Source: Nitrospirota bacterium
GTDB taxonomy: Bacteria; Nitrospirota; Nitrospiria; Nitrospirales; UBA8639
Reading direction: 5' to 3'
Length of the DNA: 12,881 nucleotides
NCBI GenBank assembly: GCA_003228495.1
Contig: QIDY01000038.1
Coordinates: 1-12,881, forward strand
A program made the translations under genes and the position numbers. Under the pieces are notes generated by a model. It saw only the letters and a list, made by a program, of their open reading frames with translations. It did no database searches and had not been told where the DNA came from. Within the stretch, counting starts at the first letter, position 1; each line of letters opens with the position of its first letter. Shown here one piece after another: positions 1 through 5,782 of this stretch.

Positions 1-377
1 TCGTTGCCATCCGGCTTCCATGTATCCCCGGGGGTGATAGGAAGAAAGACTAGGGAACACACCACCAGACTCAGGTGTAGGAGTGCCTGGTGCCGAGGGG
101 AGAGATGGCTTGCGAGAAGATGAGCGTATGCATATCCGCCCAGGAGGAAGACCTGGAAGAAGAGCATGCAAGTGGTCCAGACCGCCGGTGTGCCTCCGAA
201 CCAAGGAAGGATATACCGCGCGATGATTGGCTCTACTTGAAACAGCAGAAAGGCACTGAGAAAGATCGCAAAGGCGAAGGGGATCACGGAAAGCGAGATC
301 GTAGGAGTAGGTCCCTGCGGCGGCTGTGGCTTCCTCGGAGGATTTGCCCTGTCCCGCCCAGTAGTACTAGATGCCAT
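1..377 (-). CDS. Fused MFS/spermidine synthase-like membrane protein, N-terminal part (3' end beyond the window)
   Basis: An open frame of 125 codons runs from ATG at 377 off the left edge. After a Pro/Thr/Ser-rich, basic start (about residues 1-27) come two hydrophobic helices. The linker between them carries the sequence FQVEPIIARYILPWFGG (starting near residue 42) followed by TPAVW and CMLFFQ, then GGYAYAHLL. This matches the N-terminal membrane half of proteins that fuse an MFS-like transporter domain to a spermidine synthase-like methyltransferase fold; the family usually reads LLP-GGSPAVWNTCMVFFQ here. These are inner-membrane proteins; some are suspected polyamine aminopropyltransferases, but the activity of this one is unknown and its catalytic half is outside the window. 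The start is uncertain: there is no good Shine-Dalgarno before 377, and the same frame stays open upstream to a stop near 512, with a Thr/Pro-rich reading and a GTG within it. Family assignment is confident, the start is not. Confidence 0.85.
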   Translation of the reverse strand, partial: MASSTTGRDRANPPRKPQPPQGPTPTISLSVIPFAFAIFLSAFLLFQVEPIIARYILPWFGGTPAVWTTCMLFFQVFLLGGYAYAHLLASHLSPRHQALLHLSLVVCSLVFLPITPGDTWKPDGN

Positions 378-464
378 GTTGGTCTTGGGCGTCGTTGGTG
401 TGGGGGAAGTCGTCAAAATAATTGAGACATCATAAGGTGGCGTTGTTGCATAATTCACAAGCGC

Positions 465-493
465 AGCCGGTGTTGTGGGCTCTTTTGCCGGCT
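465..493 (-). promoter_or_regulatory. Hairpin following a leader-like mini-ORF
   Basis: Perfect 6-bp arms (AGCCGG at 465-470, CCGGCT at 488-493) enclose a 17-base loop. The hairpin begins at the last base of the stop codon of the short frame at 493-519 and precedes the fused membrane protein gene. In the minus-strand RNA it has no U-run, so it is not a plain intrinsic terminator. It could be an attenuator-like or mRNA-structure element; function is inferred from position only. Confidence 0.3.
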
Positions 494-519
494 TAATACA
501 TTCTCTCTGTTACCAACAT
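493..519 (-). CDS. Possible 8-codon leader peptide with very strong Shine-Dalgarno
   Basis: ATG at 519 opens a reading frame encoding MLVTERMY and stops at TAA (493-495). It is preceded by a GGGGGAGGTGAGG tract 2-14 bases upstream, the strongest Shine-Dalgarno-like sequence in this part of the window. It lies upstream of the fused membrane protein gene in a different frame, and a hairpin follows directly. This could be a translated leader, or the original start of the downstream gene with a frame disruption between them. The peptide has no run of a single regulatory amino acid. Coding status is unproven. Confidence 0.3.
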   Translation of the reverse strand: MLVTERMY

Positions 520-522
520 ACC

Positions 523-699
523 TCACCTCCCCCTTCGGTTCAGAACCATGCACCTGATCCACCCTACAACGCGCTGATTATCCAATCGGCGGGCCCTGAA
601 CCTGGAATCAAAGATACCGCCTGGTTTTAGATTTGTCTCCACAAAATCCGTAAATACCAAATGTGACTGTTGAATATCTCTATCCCATGGCCCATACAT
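523..699 (-). other. 58-codon open frame, possible gene remnant
   Basis: From ATG at 699 to TGA at 523 the minus strand encodes about 58 residues beginning MYGPWDRDIQQSHLVFTDFV. The frame stays open upstream, reading a plausible segment (TTDIDFSKG), until a TGA that lies inside the terminal repeat of the palindromic element at 732-885. The first two thirds look protein-like; the C-terminal part is Arg-rich and less convincing. There is no strong Shine-Dalgarno before the ATG. It ends within the Shine-Dalgarno of the mini-ORF at 519. It could be the 3' end of a gene cut by the element, or a chance open frame. I do not recognise a family. Confidence 0.22.
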
Positions 700-731
700 G
701 CCCTTGGAGAAATCGATATCGGTAGTCGACG

Positions 732-885
732 GGAATGGTCAAAAAAGCCCGCACAGCAAGGCCGCAGCTCTTTTGGCGCGCGGAGCGTACGCTCAGTACG
801 TGAGCACGGCAAAAGGGCGACCTGCCTGCGCGTAGCCGCTACGGCGAAGGCAGGGAACGCCGCTGGCGGCTTTTTTCAACATTCC
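732..885. repeat. Composite palindromic element (MITE/REP-like) with terminal inverted repeats
   Basis: The ends are imperfect inverted repeats: GGAATG...AAAAAAGCC at 732-749 against GGC-TTTTTT-CAA-CATTCC at 868-885, extended by G/C-rich sequence on both sides. Inside are two further hairpins. The first has CTTTTG/CAAAAG arms (770-775 and 810-815) around a GCTCA-GTACG-TGAGC stem. The second has CCTGCCT/AGGCAGG arms (821-827 and 848-854) around GTAGC/GCTAC. There is no ORF of its own. The layout, including the GCCGCTGGCGGCTTTTTTC right end that could also work as a terminator, resembles dispersed palindromic elements I recall from Nitrospira genomes; that link is from memory. Non-autonomous mobile origin is inferred. 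Confidence 0.7.
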
Positions 886-1064
886 CCAAATGTGATCTCA
901 GTTAGTAGGGCAATGGAAATGAAAATTTAGTTTCCGTGTTTTTACTTTTCTCTTGAACATCCCTTTGGAACGACCATGGAAACGTTATCTGATTTTCTTC
1001 TGAATAGATGGTGGGAGATTCGGAGGAGCCCAGAGTTCAACTATATCGGTAAAACTCCCCATTC
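886..1064. other. Intergenic spacer, no feature recognised
   Basis: Between the palindromic element and the end of the TerB-like gene I see no convincing coding frame, strong hairpin or terminator. The sequence is A/T-rich at 920-960. Together with the elements listed above it completes the gene-poor stretch 378-1064. Confidence 0.5.
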
Positions 1065-1991
1065 CTATAACCCCCTTCGGTCTTCGCGGGAAATTACGAG
1101 TTTGGCATCAATGAAGTCCTGATGGCTTAACTCCAGCCCTTTGGCAATCTCTCGAATTTCTTCAATCTCTTCAAATGAGGTTTTATCAGCAGCATTGGCC
1201 ACGGCAAACAAACAATCAAGAAATTCTTTGCGTTCCAGTATCGTTGTAAAGTCATTAAACCGTTTGACAAGCCGTACGCCATCTAACCCTCGAAAGATCC
1301 GGTGATGGCTAATTTCCACAACTAACCGAGCCTGCTCTTCCGTCAATTTCCAACTTTCTTGTAACACCCCCGTCATAACCGCTGTTTCTTCTTGAGATAC
1401 AGTGTGATCAATACCCGCAACGCGAGCCATCAACCCAGCGGCCAGGCAGAGTTTGCGAATATCGGAATCGGGAAGATCAAAGGTTATACCTCGATCTCGC
1501 AGTTCCATGGCGACCTGAAAATAAATCGTATTTTTAATAAAGTCATCCAGACGACTTTCACGATCATGTTCGTCGGAATACTGTTGCCCACGCAGGTTGA
1601 GAATGCGCCGCAAGGGGCGTCGGAGGTGCTCCAAAAACCCGACACCCCCTTGTTCAATATCCTCCTGCAACTGCCTAACAACTTCACTCTGGCGATCGGC
1701 TCCTTGTGATTCCGTCAGAACAAGTTTCTGAAGCGTTTCCAGAACGAGGTTCTTGTCAGCCTGTGAGGTCATTTTCTTTAAGACACGATTCAGCAATCGC
1801 TGCCGTTCTTCTTCTGTTGTCGGGGAGACCATATAGAGCTCCAGCTCCATCCATTCCTCTCCAGATATGTCAGGCAATTGAAACAGGAGCTCCTTTAATC
1901 CATTTACTTCCTCCGTCGAAAGCGTACCATCGGCCCAGGCTGCTGCGATGAGCAGTTTCCCGAGTTCAAGAATAAAGCTTTTGTCTGCCAT
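1065..1991 (-). CDS. Protein with two TerB-like domains
   Basis: A 308-residue, soluble, mostly helical protein without signal peptide. Residues about 8-115 show a TerB-like start (LLIAAAWADGTLSTEE, with D21 and E27/E28). Residues about 180-298 repeat it more completely: GLMARVAGIDHTVSQEE (D195, E201/E202), then LFAVANAADKTSFEE and IAKGLELSHQDFIDAKL. TerB-family domains are helical bundles with conserved acidic residues. They occur in tellurite-resistance TerB and in many unrelated proteins linked to membrane stress or metal sensing. No other ter gene is present, so tellurite resistance should not be assumed. A basic stretch (residues 123-135) links the halves. Start ATG at 1991 has an A/G-rich stretch 7-16 bases upstream (AGGAAAGG). 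It is separated from the response regulators by 307 bases, so it probably has its own promoter. Confidence 0.8.
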   Translation of the reverse strand: MADKSFILELGKLLIAAAWADGTLSTEEVNGLKELLFQLPDISGEEWMELELYMVSPTTEEERQRLLNRVLKKMTSQADKNLVLETLQKLVLTESQGADRQSEVVRQLQEDIEQGGVGFLEHLRRPLRRILNLRGQQYSDEHDRESRLDDFIKNTIYFQVAMELRDRGITFDLPDSDIRKLCLAAGLMARVAGIDHTVSQEETAVMTGVLQESWKLTEEQARLVVEISHHRIFRGLDGVRLVKRFNDFTTILERKEFLDCLFAVANAADKTSFEEIEEIREIAKGLELSHQDFIDAKLVISREDRRGL

Positions 1992-2101
1992 CTCTCATGC
2001 AACCTTTCCTGATTTGAGAATCGTGCCTGAAGGCGAACTCGTTTGAACAGTTTGCTCTCCGTCATTTCAAGAGGAAAAACGCATATGCCATTTTGAGGGT
2101 T

Positions 2102-2107
2102 AGTATA
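2102..2107 (-). promoter_or_regulatory. Candidate -10 box for the TerB-like gene
   Basis: On the minus strand TATACT matches the sigma70 -10 consensus at five of six positions. The hexamer 17 bases upstream (TTTAGC) is a poor -35. The resulting leader would be roughly 100 bases long. Weak evidence. Confidence 0.25.
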
Positions 2108-2183
2108 CCGAAAGAGAGAGCGGAGCTAAAGAAAGGAGGGCGACGGATCCAGGTGAGCGGAATAGTGGGGAAACACTTCCCAC

Positions 2184-2279
2184 TCAATCCGTTGAATCAG
2201 GTAGTTCCAGAAAAACCTTGAACACATCTTTCCAGGTCACCACCTCTTCAATGGTTCCATCAAGCAGGATGATGGTTGA
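2184..2279 (-). pseudogene. Possible gene relic (31-codon open frame without a normal start)
   Basis: Between a TGA at 2280-2282 and a TGA at 2184-2186 the minus strand reads protein-like sequence (ILLDGTIEEVVTWKDVF, then FLELPDST) with no ATG; only internal GTG or CTG codons could start it. It sits just downstream of the response regulator that ends at 2299. It may be the degraded end of a former gene or a chance frame. The rest of the 1992-2298 gap holds only the candidate -10 box and nothing else I recognise. Confidence 0.2.
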
Positions 2280-2298
2280 TCAATGGAAGACAAATCTT

Positions 2299-2685
2299 TC
2301 ACGCCGTAGGATGAGGAAGGGAATCGAGTAGATCATGGACCATGGCAACAAACTCATCAAGACGGAAGGGTTTGGAGATCGTCCGAGTTGCACCAAACTC
2401 CCCCGCTTCCACCAGAAAATCTAAATCACGCTTTCCACCACCTGACATCGCAATAATCGGGAGCGACGTACTGAGGCGACGGAGCATACGCACAACCTCA
2501 AGGCCATCCAGTTCCGGCATAAGAACATCCGTAATGACAAGATCAAACGAATGGTCATGATAGAGTCCCAAACCCTTTCGACCATTGGGAGCCGTCCAGA
2601 CTTTGTACCCTTCCATCGTCAATCGTTCTTGGACGGATTTGCAAATAGCAGGCTCATCATCAATCACCAAAATATTTTGTTTCAT
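2299..2685 (-). CDS. Single-domain response regulator (CheY-like receiver)
   Basis: A 128-residue protein that is only a receiver domain. The acidic pair D9/D10 (VIDDEPA), the phospho-acceptor D53 (DLVITDVLMPELDG), S81 in the switch position (IAMSGG) and K105 (SKPF) are all present, so phosphorylation should be possible. There is no output domain, so it probably acts by protein contact or as a phosphorelay intermediate. It lies 90 bases downstream of a second receiver-only gene on the same strand, and the two may be co-transcribed. No histidine kinase is in the window, so its partner is unknown. The start ATG at 2685 has GGAAAT close upstream. The VLMPELDGLEVVR stretch is typical of the family. 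Confidence 0.9.
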   Translation of the reverse strand: MKQNILVIDDEPAICKSVQERLTMEGYKVWTAPNGRKGLGLYHDHSFDLVITDVLMPELDGLEVVRMLRRLSTSLPIIAMSGGGKRDLDFLVEAGEFGATRTISKPFRLDEFVAMVHDLLDSLPHPTA

Positions 2686-2775
2686 ATTTCCGCTTTCACT
2701 TACGCAAGACCGTTATCTCTGGTCGATCACACATTTTCGTAACTGATGAATTGAGTCCTTAAATTATTCCTGTTT

Positions 2776-3156
2776 TTAGGAAATCGGCCTATTACAGGCA
2801 CGAGAAACGACTGCCAAGAGTATCTGAGGATCATAGGGTTTGGCTATCACGGCAAATGCTCCAGCCTGCTCCGCAATCTGTTCCATTTCCTTTGTCTTAT
2901 TACCGCTTAATAAAATAACAGGCACTCCCTGTCCACTCACACGATAGGTTAAGGCTTTTAAAAAATCTACTCCATTGATCACTGGCATGTGATAATCGGA
3001 AAGGATCACGTCCACGCTAAGACCCCCATCCAACAGAGTCAACCCCTCCAGCCCATCATCGGCTTCTTTGCAGTCAAAAGCATAACTCTCTAATAGCAGC
3101 CGCATCGCCCGCCTCATAGGTCGATCATCGTCAATGATGAGAATCGGTTTATTCAT
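2776..3156 (-). CDS. Single-domain response regulator (CheY-like receiver)
   Basis: A 126-residue receiver-only protein when started at ATG 3156, giving MNKPILIIDDD at the N-terminus as in homologous receivers. The acidic cluster D9-D11, phospho-acceptor D54 (VILSDYHMPVINGVDF), S84 (ILLSGN) and K106 (IAKPYD) are intact. The frame is open further to a TTG at 3246, which would add 30 residues of no recognisable domain; I prefer the ATG on family grounds although no clear Shine-Dalgarno precedes either. It is followed on the same strand by the second receiver gene. The two proteins are clearly diverged (YHMPVINGVDF against VLMPELDGLEV), so they are not a recent duplication. Confidence 0.88.
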   Translation of the reverse strand: MNKPILIIDDDRPMRRAMRLLLESYAFDCKEADDGLEGLTLLDGGLSVDVILSDYHMPVINGVDFLKALTYRVSGQGVPVILLSGNKTKEMEQIAEQAGAFAVIAKPYDPQILLAVVSRACNRPIS

Positions 3157-3660
3157 AACAGATAATGAGTCATAGTGTGGAACACTTGTTTTTGGGATTG
3201 TGACCAATCCTGCAAACTGATCTGATATAGTAAAACTCACTGACAACCTGACTGTTCAAAGAAAGGGCCCGGCAACATAAACTGTGCAAGCTATTTCACG
3301 TGAATTGTCATCCAGCGAATTCATTTCCCAGTTATTGCAAAACCATTGCCATAAAAAAAATTTCCTGAGAATTTTTGAAAAGTTAAGCAACCAATTGATA
3401 ATGAAGGAATAATTTTCCAACTATCTCTTTGGAAATATCCCGGGTGAGCGCCTGTACTGGAAAAACTGATATCCAAATAGATACGTGAGAAAGCCGTTTG
3501 TTGTGAAGCAGGACAGGGCTCAACCATATGAACGTTCTCCTATTTTACCCATGTCTATACAGAGATTACGTCGATCTCGTTGCTACGCCCCGGGGAACTT
3601 GCTAAAAGGATAGTCGGTACGTTCCTGAGGATATTCACAAGACACAATTGAGAAAGATCC
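3157..3660. other. Gene-free intergenic region between divergent units
   Basis: This 504-base stretch separates the minus-strand response regulators from the plus-strand dioxygenase gene and must contain the promoters of both, but I could not pick a convincing sigma70 pair. It is A/T-rich around 3340-3420. A small perfect hairpin with 7-bp arms (TTTCCAA at 3414-3420, TTGGAAA at 3429-3435) lies in it. A minus-strand open frame of 68 codons at 3321-3527 has no coding look and is not annotated. Confidence 0.5.
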
Positions 3661-4311
3661 ATGAAAATAAACTTTTCTAGTTTTCGTTCTGACCAGTTCT
3701 CGTTTGCGAAAGACCCCGTGTTAATCTTGGAACATTTTTGGAGTGCGGATGAACGGGAGCTGTTTCGTGAGGCTATGGGCTGCTCAACCTGGACAGCCCT
3801 AACCGATATGCCTCCGGTAGCGAAGGCCTTTCAGAATTGTGGCAATTGGCTTAAAGCGGAAATTGCTCCTGCTGAAGGCACTCGTTTCATTGAACGTGTG
3901 GGGCTCCCATGTGTAGCCGAGTATATGGAATCGTTTCCCAATATTACCGGACGACATATCAACTTTAATTATTACTCGTATGGGGTCGGAGATTGTCTCT
4001 CCACTCACGATGATACCGACGATGCATACACCTATGCGCAGGGACGAACCCCCCCCACTCGCCGTTTAGCCTTGGCCACCTACTTCCATGAAGAATGGCA
4101 ACCAGATTGGGGCGGAGAACTTATCATTTACAAAGAAAACGCAGGCAAAAAGGGAAAGAAAAACCTAGAAGTCGTGCAATGCATTGCGCCATCCCCTGGC
4201 TCACTGGCGATATTTGCCGTACCGCAGTTTCATCGCGTCTGCCGAGTGGATGCCTTGGCTGGCAATCACAAACGCCTGTCCATTGCCGGCTGGTTCATGA
4301 CCGAACATTAG
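3661..4311 (+). CDS. 2-oxoglutarate/Fe(II)-dependent dioxygenase (prolyl 4-hydroxylase-like fold)
   Basis: A 216-residue cytoplasmic protein. The iron-binding triad is visible: H116 and D118 in LSTHDDTDD, and H191 in AVPQFHRV. R205 in HKRLSIAGWF is placed to bind the 2-oxoglutarate 5-carboxylate. The core strands read RRLALATYFHEEW, WGGELIIY and PSPGSLAIFAVP, the usual pattern of the 2OG-FeII_Oxy family with a double-stranded beta-helix. Such enzymes couple 2-oxoglutarate decarboxylation to hydroxylation of a protein or small molecule; the substrate cannot be read from sequence. An insertion of Lys/Gly residues (KENAGKKGKKN, about 158-168) is unusual. The gene starts at ATG 3661 with a weak A/G-rich site (GAGAAAG) and is followed 28 bases later by an RmlD-like reductase, suggesting modification of a sugar-containing product as one possibility. 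Confidence 0.85.
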   Translation: MKINFSSFRSDQFSFAKDPVLILEHFWSADERELFREAMGCSTWTALTDMPPVAKAFQNCGNWLKAEIAPAEGTRFIERVGLPCVAEYMESFPNITGRHINFNYYSYGVGDCLSTHDDTDDAYTYAQGRTPPTRRLALATYFHEEWQPDWGGELIIYKENAGKKGKKNLEVVQCIAPSPGSLAIFAVPQFHRVCRVDALAGNHKRLSIAGWFMTEH

Positions 4312-4339
4312 TACGTCGACCCAATCGCAAAGGTATCAT

Positions 4340-5200
4340 ATGAATCCTATTCTGCTCTTTGGTGCAACGTCTATTCTGGGGTTTAATCTGGCCAAATTAT
4401 TCTCCGATACCGTTGTTCCCTTCACTTCCCCTGGTAATAAAACACCAGTAATTCAAAAATGGCCCGTACTCAACCTGGAAGATCCCTGGTGGATCAAAGC
4501 ACTTTTTGACCAATACCATCCTAATGTTCTTCTGTATTGCCATGCCGTGTGCGATGTGCCGAAATGTGAAGCCAATTCAGAATGGGCACATGAAATCAAT
4601 GTGGGACATCTTCAACGAGTTTTAACGGCCCTGCCGCAGCAGACACGGATGGTCTATGTTTCATCGGATCATGTCTTTGGTGGAGATGGAACATACAATG
4701 AATGTTCCCCACCTTGTCCTATTAGTGTCTATGGAAGAACTCGCCTGGAAGCGGAGCACTTAGTTTTGGAAAGAGCGGGATCATTAGTGATTCGAACCGG
4801 ATTGGCTATTGGTCCATCTCCAAATGGTCGAAGTGGGCATTTAGACTGGCTCCGGTATCGCAATCAACGCCAACTTCCTATCACAATTGTGGAGGACGAA
4901 TTTCGCTCTGTGGTGTGGGTTGAGGATTTAGCTAGAAGATTGATGAAACTTGCCAGCAGCGGAACGACTGGCATTCGCCACATTGCAGCAACGCGGACGG
5001 TATCCAGAATTGAATTGGCTCAATATCTTTTAAAGCGGTTAGGGCTGGAAGTGAATTTTCACTGTGAAAGTCGGCATCAACGTCCCACGCCTCATTTAGG
5101 ACGTGTCTCGCTCACGAGTACCTATCGAGACGAATTATCTCAGGCATTATCTAGTGTGCTGGATAGCCCAGAGACCGCACTCTTGGGAGAAGTCGCCTGA
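4340..5200 (+). CDS. RmlD-like NAD(P)-dependent sugar-nucleotide reductase, Arg in place of catalytic Lys
   Basis: A 286-residue protein of the extended short-chain dehydrogenase family, close to dTDP-4-dehydrorhamnose reductase (RmlD) and MAT2B-like proteins. The nucleotide-binding loop is GATSILG (G8, S11, G14), with Ser where the middle Gly usually is. YVSSDHVFGGDG (about 106-117) is the family's S/T-D-VF-G motif, and WVEDLARRL (193-201) matches the end of the domain. The active-site motif is YGRTRLEAE, so Y131 is present but the expected Lys is R135. This could reduce activity or mark a non-canonical reductase or binding subunit. It has AAAGG before the ATG and follows the dioxygenase by 28 bases. 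No other rhamnose-pathway gene (rmlA, B or C) is nearby, so I give no gene symbol. Confidence 0.82.
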   Translation: MNPILLFGATSILGFNLAKLFSDTVVPFTSPGNKTPVIQKWPVLNLEDPWWIKALFDQYHPNVLLYCHAVCDVPKCEANSEWAHEINVGHLQRVLTALPQQTRMVYVSSDHVFGGDGTYNECSPPCPISVYGRTRLEAEHLVLERAGSLVIRTGLAIGPSPNGRSGHLDWLRYRNQRQLPITIVEDEFRSVVWVEDLARRLMKLASSGTTGIRHIAATRTVSRIELAQYLLKRLGLEVNFHCESRHQRPTPHLGRVSLTSTYRDELSQALSSVLDSPETALLGEVA

Positions 5201-5230
5201 GTAATTGTGGGTCTACACATAACTCTATCG

Positions 5231-5761
5231 TTACCTCCCAAAAACCATTTGTAGACCAATGATGGTTTTGGCGTCACGAATAGTGCCGTCCTGAATTCTA
5301 GCAAGTGCCTCATCGAGTGACCATTCAACAATTTCCAGAACTTCGTCTTGATCTAAATTCTGCTTCCCTACTTCCAGACTCGTCCCTTTGTAAATATGAA
5401 TGACCTCATCCGTAAATCCTGGGGCTGTCCATATGCTGGTCAACAGTTCTAAGTGAGCAGCACGAAATCCAATCTCTTCTTCCAATTCCCGTGCTGCACA
5501 ATCTTGGGGATCTTCTTGCGGATCTAATTTTCCCGCAGGAATTTCGTAGATGAATCCGCCAGCCGCATAACGAAATTGGCGAATCAAAATGACCTTGCCA
5601 TCCTCTTTGAGCGGAACGACCGCCGAGGCCCCAGGATGCCGAATAATTTCTAACTCTGTTGTTCGTCCATTTGGCAGTGCGACCGTATCGAGGTTAAGTT
5701 TCAAAACTTTTCCTGAATAAATCTGCTCAGTCGATAGTAGTTTTTCTTCTTGCATTGACAT
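5231..5761 (-). CDS. nudF: Nudix hydrolase, ADP-ribose pyrophosphatase type
   Basis: A 176-residue protein when started at ATG 5761. A complete Nudix box is present, counted from this start at about residues 77-99: G, five residues, E (GKLDPQE), then REL-EEE-IGF. It is preceded by FIYEIPAGKL and VILIRQFRYA, and followed by WTAPGFTDEVIHIY, which together are typical of the ADP-ribose pyrophosphatase (EC 3.6.1.13) branch. The enzyme would split ADP-ribose to AMP and ribose 5-phosphate in the cytoplasm. The frame is open to a TTG at 5773, and a third start at ATG 5755 is possible; none has a good Shine-Dalgarno, which fits translation coupled to gcvT, whose stop lies 21 bases upstream. The subfamily and symbol are by similarity; substrate could be another nucleoside diphosphate sugar. 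Confidence 0.87.
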   Translation of the reverse strand: MSMQEEKLLSTEQIYSGKVLKLNLDTVALPNGRTTELEIIRHPGASAVVPLKEDGKVILIRQFRYAAGGFIYEIPAGKLDPQEDPQDCAARELEEEIGFRAAHLELLTSIWTAPGFTDEVIHIYKGTSLEVGKQNLDQDEVLEIVEWSLDEALARIQDGTIRDAKTIIGLQMVFGR

Positions 5762-5782
5762 CGCAGTCGACAACGACAGGAA

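Noticed and set aside
90..425. Plus-strand open frame of 111 codons
   Set aside because: Arg/Cys-rich, low-quality translation lying opposite the clearly coding minus-strand membrane protein gene; it is a shadow frame.
670..930. Plus-strand open frame of 86 codons
   Set aside because: It runs straight through the palindromic repeat element, and most of its residues come from repeat sequence.
1065..1991. Tellurite-resistance determinant
   Set aside because: TerB-like domains are widespread; no terA, C, D, E or Z gene is present, so a resistance operon is not supported.
3157..3246. Extended N-terminus of the response regulator from a TTG start
   Set aside because: Adds 30 residues with no domain; the ATG at 3156 puts the acidic pair at the normal distance from the N-terminus.
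3321..3527. Minus-strand open frame of 68 codons in the long intergenic region
   Set aside because: No Shine-Dalgarno, no domain and an unconvincing mix of residues; it probably lies in non-coding A/T-rich sequence.
5201..5230. Terminator between the convergent RmlD-like and Nudix genes
   Set aside because: Only a four-base stem (TGTG/CACA) is visible and no U-run follows on either strand.
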